Of a DNA stretch of 64,000 nucleotides, positions 1-10,128 are shown piece after piece (within the stretch, counting starts at the first letter, position 1; each line of letters opens with the position of its first letter). The notes below the pieces were generated by a model. The model was not told the DNA's origin. It saw only the letters and a list, made by a program, of their open reading frames with translations, and searched no databases. The translations under genes and the position numbers were made by a program. Source of the DNA: Toxotes chatareus (Eukaryota > Chordata > Actinopteri > Toxotidae); assembly GCA_016801885.1 (NCBI GenBank), contig CM028890.1, positions 14,810,001-14,874,000 on the forward strand, written 5' to 3'.

Positions 1-407
1 CAGTGAGATAGCGAATTCATTTAAGGTGATGTATTGCTGTCTTTACCTACAATCTCACTGTAGGCCTCGGTGGTGTTGTTCCTGCCTTTCCATGACAAGC
101 TTTTGACCCCTCCTCACCCCCTTCTTTCGTCATCTTCTCTAATCCAACTTTCTTACTCCCCCCTTATCTCTCCACCGTTTTGCCTCTTTTCTTCCTCTTC
201 TTTTACATTTATCCTCCATTCACTTCTTTTGACATTTAGCTTTTCTTTCTTTCATGCCTCTCTGCTTTTTGAGTTTAACCAACTGAGACTTTGACATTTT
301 AATCAACATGTTCCCAAAGCAAATACATAAACAGAGTAAGGACGCTATAAATACTGCATTAAATTACATTAAAAAGTAGTGATATACAGTCCAAGGAATG
401 AAACTAC
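1..407. other. Intron sequence upstream of the first visible Eph exon
   Basis: No exon is seen here. Positions about 90-260 are C/T-rich and give a meaningless reading frame of Ser/Leu/Phe. The rest is AT-rich single-copy-looking sequence. It is placed in an intron because the first visible exon at 2417 begins inside a codon of the kinase domain, so the 5' part of the gene must lie to the left. Confidence 0.6.
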
Positions 408-777
408 TAGTCAAGTCGATTTTATTTATATAGTGTCAAATCCTAAGTTCTATCATTTATCTCAGGGCACTTTTCACACAGTGTAACGGGAAGAAACCTT
501 GAAAAAGCGACAGGAGGAGAGAAGAATGAGACGAGAAAGCAAAAAACTCCAGGAGGGAGAGGAAGCCAAATTAGTAACAAGCATTAGCGTACAGAAGGAG
601 AGGCAGTCTAGGCCTATGGCACCATAACTAGGGGTATGGTTCAAGGCAAGCCTGAGCCAGCCCCTAACTATGAGCTTTATCAAAAAGGAACGTTTAAGCC
701 TGCTCTTAAACGTAAAGAGGGTGTCTGCCTTCTGAACCCAAACTGGGAGCTGGTTCCACAGGAAGGATGGTTTAGAT
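408..777 (+). repeat. Degenerate teleost interspersed repeat
   Basis: The block opens with a TTTTATTTATATAG stretch and a 'ctcagggcac' segment. It continues through 'ctaggcctatggcaccataa', 'gagctttatcaaaaaggaa' and 'gggagctggttccacagga'. I recall these phrases, in this order, from a repeat found in many copies in percomorph genomes, usually starting with 'tttatttatatagcgccaaa'. This copy has lost its internal part. It contains no coding sequence; the frame at 636-920 is a by-product of this repeat plus the MITE. Assignment rests on memory of the family, so the class (SINE or truncated LINE-like) is left open. Confidence 0.6.
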
Positions 778-981
778 CAGAGGTGTCAAACCTGTTCCAC
801 AAAGGGCCGGTGTGGCTGCAGGTTTTTGTTCCAACCAAGCAGCAGCACACCAGACTTGACTCATTTAATCAACTGATCTCAGTCTTCAGACAGTTGATTG
901 GTCAAACTGTGTGTTCTTGATTGGTTGGAACAAAAGCCTGCAGCCACACCGGCCCTTTGTGGAACAGGTTTGACACCTCTG
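778..981. mobile_element. hAT-type MITE with 61-bp terminal inverted repeats
   Basis: The left arm (778-838) and right arm (921-981) are reverse complements over 61 bp with one mismatch. The termini read CAGAGGTGTC...GACACCTCTG. The element is flanked by a perfect 8-bp direct repeat, GTTTAGAT, at 770-777 and 982-989. An 8-bp target duplication with CAG...CTG ends is the hallmark of the hAT superfamily. At 204 bp, with no transposase frame, it is a non-autonomous MITE. The centre (839-920) is itself partly self-complementary (TCAACTG/CAGTTGA), so nearly the whole unit can fold into one hairpin. It sits at the end of the older repeat at 408-777. The near-identical arms suggest fairly recent insertion. 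Confidence 0.9.
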
Positions 982-989
982 GTTTAGAT

Positions 990-1327
990 GAAGAAATCAC
1001 AGAAGTAAGCTGGTGAAGGTCCATGGGAGAAAAACAATCTTAATATTTGTCAAGTATTACAACTGTTTCTAAGGTTTCTGCATGTGAAGATAAATGAGTT
1101 CTGTTGAGGGCAGGAGGTGATGGATTTTGTTTCTAATAGTTAGAATTTTATTATTAAAGACGCTCATGAAATTGTTATTTCTGAAAGAAAGAGAAAGAAA
1201 GAACACGTCTTATTTTGTGAAAAGCAGGTATATAAGGAGAGTTTGAATGAAAGAAAACAGATTTTTGGAAGGAACTTTTCATTTCTACCTTTTCATATCT
1301 GGCCTTCAAAAAAAAACCAAAAAAATG

Positions 1328-1328
<1 letters not shown>
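990..1328. other. Intron sequence, no gene seen
   Basis: AT-rich sequence between the MITE and the first CA array. I see no exon, no clear repeat and no regulatory signal that I can support. Confidence 0.5.

Positions 1329-1405
<77 letters not shown>
1329..1405. repeat. (CA)n microsatellite with a GCGCGC head
   Basis: A short alternating CGCGCG run leads into about 34 CA units. Alternating purine-pyrimidine sequence of this kind can adopt Z-DNA. It produces spurious Thr-His or Cys-Val reading frames on both strands. Confidence 0.97.
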
Positions 1406-1406
<1 letters not shown>

Positions 1407-1570
1407 TCTATAAGAAGACTTCTGCCTCTACTTCTTCAGTTTCTCTCTCCCCCTCCTGTGCTGTCTTTATCTCTCCCCCAGGTTTTTTTTTCCCAGCATC
1501 TCTGAGGTCTGATTGGGGAAATGTGACCTATTCATCACAGCTGACATATTCTATGTGTTTACAAGCCAGC

Positions 1571-1573
1571 CAC

Positions 1574-1659
<86 letters not shown>
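1571..1659. repeat. (CA)n microsatellite
   Basis: The left end is interrupted by CATACA units, followed by a long pure CA run. It is the second of four long dinucleotide arrays between 1.3 and 2.2 kb. Confidence 0.97.
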
Positions 1660-1660
<1 letters not shown>

Positions 1661-1769
1661 ATCATTTGTAACTGCACATTACGTGTTTGTTTGTTATTGG
1701 CAAAGCTCAGCTGTAGAGGGTGGTACCAAGGGAGAGCAGGGACAAGTGCTGTTTTTGGTGTGTGAGTCT

Positions 1770-1772
<3 letters not shown>

Positions 1773-1852
<80 letters not shown>
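1773..1852. repeat. (GT)n microsatellite
   Basis: About 40 GT units, opposite in orientation to the arrays on either side (1571-1659 and 2074-2157). A transcript can therefore pair this array with a neighbour. Confidence 0.97.
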
Positions 1853-1856
<4 letters not shown>

Positions 1857-2068
1857 CATGTGATTGCAGGTACTTTGTTAATCATTTGTAAGCCCCAACA
1901 GATGCCATGCAGGGGACCATAGTGCACAGGGCTTGTCAGTCAACCACCCCTTCATCACAAACACATGCACACAAACACACACTCATGCAGGTGCAGGTGC
2001 ACAGCAATCCGACCACAACCCCCTTCCCCTTGAGGCTGATTAGTATTCATGAGATCTCAGAAGGCCAC

Positions 2069-2073
<5 letters not shown>

Positions 2074-2157
<84 letters not shown>
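2074..2157. repeat. (CA)n microsatellite
   Basis: About 42 pure CA units, ending some 260 bp upstream of the exon at 2417. Intronic CA repeats are known binding sites for hnRNP L, so an effect on splicing of the next exon is possible but not shown. Confidence 0.97.
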
Positions 2158-2161
<4 letters not shown>

Positions 2162-2416
2162 CAACACACATATTCTGGTGGATTGGTCCATTCTAATTAT
2201 CTCCTGGCGTTTATGGAGAGGGCTGATTAGAAGCTGTCAGTGTGACTGATGACGACATGCCATGTTATCCCCCAGAGAGAGGCAGAGAGACAGAGAGGAA
2301 GGCTGGTCACAGCTGTGGACTCCACTACTTCTCTGTCCTCGTCTCTTTATAGGTTGTGTCTTCCTTCCTTGTAATTCTGCTCCCACTAACAGCTGCCTTG
2401 CTATGTCTCTCTCTAG
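2158..2416 (+). other. Intron 3' end and acceptor before the first visible exon
   Basis: Sequence between the last CA array and the exon. It ends in a pyrimidine-rich stretch and 'ctctctctag', a good 3' splice site at 2415-2416. An AG-rich patch (2275-2300) precedes it. Confidence 0.8.
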
Positions 2417-2478
2417 GTAAGCCAGTGATGATCATAACAGAGTTCATGGAAAACGGATCTCTGGACACTTTCCTCAAG
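2417..2478 (+). CDS. epha4: Eph receptor kinase exon: hinge region (62 bp)
   Basis: This is the first exon of the Eph receptor visible in the window. It is bounded by a 'ctctag' acceptor and a 'gtgagt' donor. It starts with two bases of a split codon and then reads KPVMIITEFMENGSLDTFLK. This is the end of strand beta-5, the hinge and helix D of the Eph tyrosine kinase, the part that contacts ATP adenine. The Met-Ile-Ile-Thr-Glu stretch holds the Thr gatekeeper and hinge Glu. The 62-bp length and phase (1 in, 0 out) are as I recall for Eph genes. All exons encoding the ephrin-binding ectodomain, transmembrane segment and kinase N-lobe are to the left. EphA-type is certain in outline; the exact paralogue (EphA4-like) is inferred from later exons. 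Confidence 0.93.
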
Positions 2479-3829
2479 GTGAGTTACGGCTCAGCTGGAA
2501 GAAACACATCATACACATCCACCCCAAGGTCAGTGCCACAAGTCTTCACAAAGACGATGTGGAAAATGATGTCCCAGCTGTAAAGTGTTAGAAATTGTAG
2601 AGCTTGTTCCCCTAAACTGCTTTACTCGAGGGCACATTCTTTTAAAAATATATAAAGATACCTGACTGAAATTGGCTTTCATCTCTAAAAGCTGGAGAAT
2701 TCAGTCTAAAACACTTCACAGAGTCAATGAAGGACTACCGTTAACAAGCATCCTTTAAAATAAACAAAACTACTTCAGCTGATCAGGTGCTCAACCACAT
2801 TTTTCATATGTAATCATCATATAAAGGCCGTAAAAGATATATTTCATTGCTCAGAAGCAAAGATTATTACTTGAAATAACTGTGTGCAGCTGGGAACAAC
2901 ACAACAGACAGTTTTCAATATAAAAATGCAGCACACCTTCATTAAATGGTACAGTAACAGTAAAAGGATCATTGTCAGGTTGGGTAGAAGAACTACTGCC
3001 ATAGTCTCTAAATACATGCCATCACCACGCAGTACATATATGAAGGTAGTCATGATGTGCTCACTACACATACACAGACACTGACCTTTTTCTATAGACA
3101 GAGAGCGGGTGAGTCAAATACATGGCCTTCCTGCACTGTCATCACATAATGTTTGATATTGGATCTATGAAATGCACTTAGTGTCCATATCCCAGAGCAG
3201 AAAACAGCAGCAGACTGCTAACAAATGGGCGATAAAACAAAGAAAGTGTATTGCTTTGTGTGCAATATTTGCTCCGTCAAACAGGTTAATTTAAAGTGTA
3301 AAGTAATACCACCAAACTCATGCGGTTAAGAGTCAGAGTAGCAACTGAGACAGACACTGAAAATCACTACCAAAGTGCCAAAGAAATTAAAAAAAAAATA
3401 AATTAACATCAGTATAAATGAACAGAGAAATACAGTCAGGGAATATTTTTCTGGAGACATTTTATGGTGTTTAAGTTTCTGAAAAAGATCTCACGAAAGA
3501 GAATGGTTTAAATAAACAATTTGTAGAGCAAGTGAACAGATTTAAAAAATAAAAGGAGGCCGTGTGGCCATTGCTTTGTTACTGAAAACAACATTATGCA
3601 AAGAGTTAGAAAACCCTGTCCCTCAATACGTCATCACATGAACTGATGATTTTAAAGAATCAGCCCTTCAAGACTGACAGGTTAGTCTCTTAAAATGTAA
3701 ATTACATACACACAAAAATGGCTCCTTATTTAATGGAATTTGGATGCAACAAAATAAGGACATCATAATGAATGTGTGATTTATAATGTGTGTTCGTGAC
3801 AAACGTGCACTATTTGCTTAGCTGAGCAG

Positions 3830-4030
3830 CCCCGAATTGAGTTTTTTGCATACACCCAGATGAATAGATTGTTCCAGCCCTTGTGCGCCTCACATTGAAA
3901 GCCCCCCTGATCCATATTCAGAGTTGTTTGTCAGCCAGTAAAATCACTGCAGTGCTCCAAAGCCATTAAGCCTGTGATGATAGGCCCATCACTAAATAGA
4001 CACCAATCCCATCAGCAACACTGAAGCAAG
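3830..4030. promoter_or_regulatory. Candidate conserved non-coding block in the Eph intron
   Basis: Complex, non-repetitive sequence with balanced composition ('ccattaagcctgtgatgat', TAAA/ATTA-type cores) standing out from the simple AT-rich flanks. The call is by eye only. It may be nothing more than ordinary unique intron. Confidence 0.25.
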
Positions 4031-5137
4031 ATGAAATGAAATCTGACAGATTAAAAAAAAAAATGGCTAAAGCATAATGTTTTGAAACACACGCGCACAC
4101 ACTGTCACACAACAACCCACATACACATATGCAGTGCATGCCTGTTGTGTGTTACGGTATGTATTGCAATGAGGGTCATAAAGAGTGTCCGCAGTGGCTC
4201 GATATAATTATGGAATCACTTTTATGGGTTTTACTGCTCATCCGTGCTTCTGCCATCCATATGTGTCTTTAATTATGTTGACCATTTATCAAGCAGTGCG
4301 CCATCAGAAATAACAAAGCCACCATCCTGTCACGGACGCTCCTCCTCTCTTAGTATCCCTGTCACTCTCTTTATCCATCCTTTCCATCTATTCCTTTTAT
4401 TTTTCAAGGTTCTCCTGTTTTTTAGCTTTGGGGCAAAAACTTAAGTAATAGGCCAAAATTTGCCAAAAAAAAGTCTCATATTCCATCTTTCTCATTTGTC
4501 TCTTTCATCTCCTTGTCTAACCTCTCTGCCCTGCATTTGTCTCTTCTCTCTTTCCCTGCCCTGCCCACCCTACCTCCTCCTTCCTGGCAAGGCAATGTGG
4601 TGGGCAGATTGATAGAGGAAGTCTGTAGGTTTGTTAGACAGTCCAATCAATCAGCATCTCACAAAACCACCGGCTAATTAACTTACTCCACAGCTGCCGA
4701 GGGAGAGGCAGAGAAAGAACGATAGAGGAAGGGGAGTGTGGGGGGTGCACAGATGCAGAAAGATGAGGGAAGATAGATAGATAGATGGAGACTGGATCAA
4801 AGTAATACAGAGTTTTCTCTCTCTCCCTTTCTCTGGGAGACAGACATAGAGGAGAGACAGAGACAGATGGAGAGAACAAAGAGACAGAGGGAAAGAAAGA
4901 TGATATAAAGTACAGAGGTTGACTGATAACATGGATGGCTTTTTAACGGGGACCGTTGGCCCAGGGCAGAAATAATTGGCAGAGGAAGGTGAGCTGGACC
5001 GCCATCGATCAACAGGCTCCACTCTCTGCCAAAGACAGCTCAAATCTGAAATCCACTGAGCTCTGCTTGGGCACACGGTCAGTGTTAGAGAGGAAAGTTT
5101 TGTCTGCTCTGTCAGATCCAATCCTCTGCAAGTAGGA

Positions 5138-5375
5138 TTTTTTTTTGTGATCCTCCATTGATCCCTGGAAGGAGAAATTCATCCTTTGCTCGCCACCATC
5201 CAGAGAGAGGTCAAAGCACAGAGTTAGCGAGGGCTGGAAGAGAGTCAGACTCTTGCTCAGGGACGCTTCAGAAGCGTGGATTGCTGCCATCTCAGACATT
5301 TGAATCCTGGCTTGAACCTTCACTTCCAGCTGAGGTTGCTAAAGGACCCAGCACTAATCACTGTGCCACCCCTGC
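5138..5375 (-). mobile_element. tRNA-type SINE, antisense, degenerate
   Basis: Read on the minus strand, 5370-5348 gives GGTGGCACAGTGATTAGTGC, close to the box-A region of the common teleost tRNA-derived SINEs ('ggtggcacagtggttagtgc'). A box-B-like stretch follows (GGTTCAAGCC). Next come 'gcgtccctgagcaagagtct' and 'ggatgaatttctccttccag', both resembling the body and tail of those SINEs. It ends in an A-run, seen as T on the plus strand at about 5138-5147. The order head, body, tail, poly(A) supports a retroposed element in antisense orientation to the Eph gene. Its head is about 70 bp from the next exon. No target duplication could be fixed. Confidence 0.7.
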
Positions 5376-5446
5376 TGCAGCCTAATGTCAGCATTTACAC
5401 TGTGCACTGTGTATTAATTAATCTTTCTCCTTGTCTCTCTCTCCAG

Positions 5447-5656
5447 AAACACGACGGCCAGTTCACTGTGATCCAGCTGGTCGGCATGCTGCGTGGCATC
5501 GCCTCAGGTATGAAGTACCTGTCAGACATGAGCTACGTTCACAGAGACCTGGCAGCTCGGAACATCCTGGTCAACAGCAACCTGGTGTGTAAGGTGTCCG
5601 ACTTTGGCCTGAGTCGGGTTCTGGAGGACGACCCGGAGGCTGCCTACACTACAAGG
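5447..5656 (+). CDS. epha4: Eph receptor kinase exon: catalytic loop, DFG, activation loop (210 bp)
   Basis: Exactly 70 codons, phase 0 at both ends, between a strong 'ctctccag' acceptor and a 'gtaaca' donor. The protein contains the catalytic loop VHRDLAARN (residues 31-39 of the exon; catalytic Asp at nt 5546-5548) and the metal-binding DFG (residues 52-54, nt 5600-5608). It also has the EphA-type activation segment SRVLEDDPEAAYTTR with its Tyr at nt 5645-5647, the predicted autophosphorylation site. EphB receptors instead have an FLEDD...T-type insertion here, so this exon decides for the EphA class. All catalytic residues are intact, so the kinase should be active. DMSYVHRD and NILVNSNL match EphA4 better than EphA3 or EphA5 as I remember them. 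Confidence 0.96.
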
Positions 5657-7480
5657 GTAACACGCTCTTTCACAAGCTGTGTCTGTCGTGAATAAATGTT
5701 ATCTCCAATTACAGTTCATCCTCCCATTGTCCTCTGCATTACTGTATCTGATCCAAAACATGCTGGCTCAATCCCTGCTTAAACCAGATGTGCATAAATT
5801 AATTTTCAAATGAAGAGACCCGCTCCAATGAGGCCCAAAAACAGCCAGAACCAGTTAAAGAAATATCCCTGCAAACAATTATTCATATTAGTTATGGTAT
5901 ATATGTTATTTTTCCTTGCACTTCACAGTTAACTCTTTTGTTCCTGAAACTATGATTATTGTATCAAGTGATCAGACATGATATTCACTCCATAGATGCA
6001 TAAACCTAAAACCGGCAGCAAAAAGCATTAAGGGACCCTACAGGACCTGATGAGGTTGAATATAACTTGGACTTGTGTCCCAGCTTGGGCCTTTATCAGC
6101 CTGTTCTTGCTCCACCCAGTTTATTAAAGTAAACAAGTATCCCAGCAAGAAGTTTTGGTATTTTTTCACGTGAGAAATTAAACCTTTAGATTTTCAAATG
6201 TTGCTTGCTTTGCTTTCTGGGAAAGACCAGCCAGTCATCTTGGCAGCTACCATGCTGGTTTCCGAGATGACCAACATTATTATCATCCATGTCATCTTGA
6301 CAGATAAGAGTCCTAACTCAAAAACCACTATTGTAACTTACTGGGAGCACTGACATCTCCATGCTGTACAAATCATGCCACACTTAATTAATAAAAAATA
6401 ATAATATATATATACACATGAATGAATAGCAGCAGTGTAGTCTATGATAACAAATGACAGGAAATTCTTTGTGCTGTAAACACACACACACAGTAACAGT
6501 GAGTACAGGGAGAGTATCTGTTCACCGCATCTCATGGTTGAACACGGTTGAAAACTATCAAAGAAAAAAAAAAACTACGTCAGTCAAGTGGACCACTGAG
6601 TTAAGTGTTATTTACAGATACAGTTTGTATGTTAAAGTGTAATGACCGGAGCCAGGCTGAGCTGGTGACGTTAGGAGAAATGTCTTTACTGTCCTTACAT
6701 TCAGTCAGCTTAGATTGGTTAGAGATTGGTGCACTCTGTATTACTCTTGTATGTAGGAAACGTTTCAGTAATGAAAACAAATGTATGCTGTTCACAAAAT
6801 TAAATGCATACTCACAAACTCCCCCCTCCCATTCATACTTTTTTCTATATATAGTCAAATCAAAGAAGCCTTTGGTAACACCACCATCCTCTCACAGAGC
6901 TCTGAGAGAATGAAGAAACTCAAACGTCAGTGAGCTAAACCACTGCGGAGTAACTCATCTAAAATGCCCACAAGGAGATGGCATTATTCATATTCATAGG
7001 AAGTGTTGGGGATGTTATTTTTAATATGGCATTAGCATTGCCCTGGGAGGAGTGTATCAACCACTGACTCCTCTATTGCAATCACACATACACTCCAACT
7101 GATGTCAGGAGACCTAGATGGAGAGCTGCAGGCATGGAGGGGGGAGGGAAAGGGAGAGGCCGAGGCGGAGATGGGGAAGAGACAGGGAGAGAGCAGTGGA
7201 TATCAAATAAGACAGAGATCTAGGGAGGCTGAGAGAGAGAGAATAAGGGAGGACAGGGGAAGCATCCAGTAAGAGCAGTTAAGAGGAAAAAAAAAAAAGT
7301 AGGTGGTGTAGGAATGGACGGGGGCGATGGAAACAAAAGTACAGTGCCGAGTGACTTGGCAGCTTTGTCTTTTATTTGACTTTGACCAAGCAGAGATGGG
7401 GAATGCTAGGTGGTGCAGAGGCAGCTGCCGCATGTTAAAGAGCTGAACCGAGCCCTATAGATGTACAGTCTGTGTGTAGA

Positions 7481-7531
<51 letters not shown>

Positions 7532-8283
7532 GGAGGGGGTATCTCACTACATACTGTGTCTATGCACAGGAGTGCAAACTCATCAGGGTGAAAGAGGTGA
7601 CAAAGATGTGATGTAAATTGATTTCACAAGCACTACAAGTCAACAAAAAACTGTCATAAGGTAATTTCAGTTGATCCTGTCGTTTTCAGTGAAGCTTGGT
7701 ATTTGCCCCCTTTCTCAAGTGACTTAATTAGGCCAGACATCCAACTTGTGACAGCTAGATCAAACCCCCCCAATTTAAAAAAACTCATGTGATCTAAAGG
7801 AATCACACAAATGACCTATTTTGGATTCAAAACAGCAACTTTTGCCGAAAGGTGACAAGCTTGCATCCCTGTATACAGTGGGTTTTATATAATCCTTTTG
7901 ATCTGTGCATCAACAACAAAGGCAGGAGCAGCATAGAAGAAGGAAAAGGACATTGATGGCAAAAGAAAGTCAAGTGCAAGAACAAACACACAAGAAAAAG
8001 TAACCTTATGTTGTGGGAATATTAAAGAGCAGTGCTGTTTTGTCAAGTTGCTGTATAATATCACTTGCTCTGTTATTGATGGCACAGGGCTTCTCCGCAG
8101 GCACCGTCTTATAATTTGCTTTGTCAGATCTACTCTTGATTTACTACAACACTTGAGCCAGAAACGTACCAATAAAACAACCTTTAAATATTTATACTAT
8201 CACAGACAGAGTAAAACATCAAGTTCAGAATGACATATTCAGCATGCCAAGAATGTGCTGACTGTGATGTAAACCATTTACAG
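5657..8283 (+). other. Eph intron (2,627 bp)
   Basis: GT-AG intron. It contains AT-rich unique DNA, a possible conserved block (6955-7065, 'attattcatattcatagg' and flanks), a purine-rich stretch with an (AG)n array (7100-7530), and AT-rich sequence up to the acceptor 'ccatttacag' at 8274-8283. No other exon was found. Confidence 0.85.
7485..7528. repeat. (AG)n microsatellite
   Basis: About 21 AG units at the end of a longer purine-rich stretch that starts near 7100. A homopurine mirror repeat like this can form triplex DNA. Confidence 0.97.
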
Positions 8284-8433
8284 GGAGGGAAGATCCCCAT
8301 CAGATGGACGGCCCCAGAGGCTATAGCCTACAGGAAGTTCACCTCAGCAAGTGATGTGTGGAGTTACGGCATCGTGATGTGGGAGGTGATTTCATATGGA
8401 GAGAGACCCTACTGGGAGATGTCCAACCAGGAT
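8284..8433 (+). CDS. epha4: Eph receptor kinase exon: substrate-binding P+1 loop and helix F (150 bp)
   Basis: Fifty codons, phase 0 at both ends, 'tttacag' acceptor and 'gtgagt' donor. It reads on directly from the previous exon (…TTR, then GGKIPIRWTAPEAIAYRKF). It carries the tyrosine-kinase P+1 loop PIRWTAPE, whose APE Glu pairs with a C-lobe Arg, and the helix F segment SDVWSYGIVMWEV. It ends with GERPYWEMSNQD, the Eph-typical stretch before helix G. Use of IAYRKF rather than IQYRKF after APEA is EphA3/EphA4-like. Length and phases match this exon in other Eph genes as I recall them. Confidence 0.96.
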
Positions 8434-8615
8434 GTGAGTCACAAACATATGCATCATGTCTCAGCTACAGTGTTAACTGCATTTTATTTTTTTTACTCAA
8501 CCCTCAGCTCAGTTCTTAACTATGAAAATCAAATTTAATTTTGTGGACATTTTTATTTCTTTTTTTTTTTTTTTGATTACAGAACTTTAATATCTCCCCC
8601 TCTATCTCCCCATAG
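8434..8615 (+). other. Short Eph intron (182 bp)
   Basis: GT-AG intron with 'gtgagt' donor. A T-run at about 8557-8573 and a pyrimidine-rich stretch lead to the acceptor 'ccccatag' at 8615. Confidence 0.9.
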
Positions 8616-8809
8616 GTGATCAAAGCAATAGATGAGGGCTACCGTCTTCCCGCTCCGATGGACTGTCCTGTGGTGTTGCACCAGCTCATGTTGGACTGCT
8701 GGGAGAAGGGACGCAGCGACAGGCCAAAGTTTGGACAGATTGTCACAATCCTGGACAAGCTCATCAGAAACCCAGCCAGCCTCAGAGAGCTGGCCAACAG
8801 CTCAGTATG
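8616..8809 (+). CDS. epha4: Eph receptor kinase exon: C-lobe end (194 bp)
   Basis: 64 codons plus two bases. It begins VIKAIDEGYRLPAPMDCP, then LMLDCWEKGRSDRPKF, the conserved CW(x)6RP signature whose Arg closes the kinase C-lobe. It ends with ILDKLIRNPASL and the start of the kinase-SAM linker. RSDRPKFGQIV followed by LDKLIRNP is closest to EphA4 among the family members I remember. I chose the donor at 8810 (TATG|gtcagt) because it gives the usual 194-bp length. It also joins TG to the next exon's C to make the Cys of a V-C-R stretch, which other EphA linkers share. A GT at 8805 would give 189 bp and is less likely. Confidence 0.93.
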
Positions 8810-9987
8810 GTCAGTGGGAGAAAGCTATAAATTAAAGATGTGAACTCAACACTTTAACTAGACACACACATGAAGTCCTGAGATATTTAGATCAGATTAT
8901 AGGATGGCACATGGATTGAAGACATAATCACTGCCTTAGATCCACACTGTAAATTTACTTTGTCAGCATAGAAAATTGGAAGTAGAAAGTGTCATCTTTT
9001 ATTCTCAGTAAATTCACATTCTTATCTTTTATTCAATGAAGTAATGTTTGTCAGTGAAAATATAAAAATATAGATTTGTGGTTTGGCATATCCATAGTCT
9101 CGCATTCAGTTTAGAAACCCTGCCTCCCCAGCTGTACTGCACACATCCATAGAATATCATTATTTTCAAATTTACATTTTACACTTCAGGCATTTGGCTG
9201 ATGTTCTGAACCAGACCAGCAAACAGGGTGTGCAGCAGAAGATACTACAGTCCCCTTTCAGAGGAGACAGAAGACACAGTAAACAAAAAAAAAAAAAAAA
9301 GAAATCCCAGCACAACTGAAAAGACCGCAGAATCTCAAAAGCGCTACTAACAAGAGGCTACACATTGTAGACAGAATGAACGACGTGACTAGAAAGAAGT
9401 CTTATAGACTGTACGACTTATGGACTCTTATAGACTATAGAATGACTTTAAAGGAAGCACATACAGCACTGTATGTAAATGCATATTTTATGTAATTGCA
9501 GATGTGATTCATCCTGTGTATTCAAGATATTCACTAAGTTTGAGCATGAAAATGGATAAACACACAGATCATTTATAACAATTTATAACAAAAGAAACCA
9601 AGCACATAAGTCAGAAGGTTTCAAACCATGTGTGCTTGCGCTGAGGGGGAGCAACAAGGGGATGAATCATTAATCATACTTACCCACTAATGGGTAGGTT
9701 TAAAGTTTAGGGTTTATGTTTTCTTTTCACAGTGGATTTGAGCCTGTCATGCTGTGGTTGTTGCAGAATTAAAACTACTCTGTCCAAATCCAGATCCAGC
9801 ACCATGAACAAGCATTAACTTGCTCCCGAGAGTTTTTATTAATATTAATAATGACTACTCTAACAATAGTTGGATTTAATAACATTTCCAAGGACAAATA
9901 ACTGACCTCAGCACAAGTTGGAAACTGTTGTTTAGCCACTCAACAGGCTGCAACTTCACTGAGTTGTGAGTGTGCTTTGTATCCCAG
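8810..9987 (+). other. Eph intron (1,178 bp)
   Basis: GT-AG intron. It holds AT-rich sequence, an A-run at 9284-9300, and a short piece near 9175-9215 ('aggcatttggctgatgttct') that recalls a very common fish repeat. No exon is seen. It ends in the tandem acceptor CAGCAG. Confidence 0.85.
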
Positions 9988-10128
9988 CAGGGAGGACCCG
10001 TCCACCCCAGAGTTCAGTGTGAGCACAGTGGATGAGTGGTTGGAGGCCATCAAAATGGGCCAGTATAAGGAGAACTTTTCCAGTGCTGGATATGTCAGCT
10101 TGGACTCAATCCTCTACATCAGTGTCAG
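9988..10128 (+). CDS. epha4: Eph receptor exon: linker and first half of SAM domain (141 bp)
   Basis: Starts with the third base of a split Cys codon and ends with two bases of a Ser codon, donor 'gtacag'. The linker reads REDPSTPEFSV, similar to the DPSSPEFS of EphA4. The SAM domain then starts with TVDEWLEAIKMGQYKENF, followed by SSAGYVSLDSILYISV. TVDEWLEAIKMGQYKE is strikingly like EphB2 rather than EphA4. At 141 bp the exon is about 15 bp shorter than the 156 bp I expect, and the loss is in the linker. The 3' splice site is a tandem CAGCAG (9985-9990). The upstream site keeps Cys-Arg; the downstream site would replace them by a single Trp. Confidence 0.93.

Larger units (their letters stand above)
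2479..5446 (+). other. Eph intron (2,968 bp)
   Basis: GT-AG intron between the hinge and catalytic-loop exons. No further exon is seen. Contents: AT-rich unique sequence (2.6-3.8 kb), a possible conserved non-coding block (3830-4030), purine-rich tracts (4690-4910) with a short (GATA)n-like run near 4770, and an antisense SINE (5138-5375). The acceptor is 'ttgtctctctctccag', a strong pyrimidine tract. Confidence 0.85.

Noticed and set aside
636..920. A 94-codon plus-strand frame
   Set aside because: It runs through a non-coding interspersed repeat and half of the hAT MITE, so it is not a gene.
1247..2249. Frames encoding Thr-His or Cys-Val repeats
   Set aside because: They are translations of CA/GT microsatellites. 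The same applies to frames over 16947-17107, 31470-31536 and 41097-41152.
4678..5121. A 147-codon minus-strand frame in the Eph intron
   Set aside because: It reads low-complexity C/T-rich DNA opposite purine tracts and has no recognisable domain.
8803..8806. Alternative donor giving a 189-bp exon at 8616-8804
   Set aside because: It breaks the expected 194-bp length and phase, and would not join in frame with the next exon. The GT at 8810 does.
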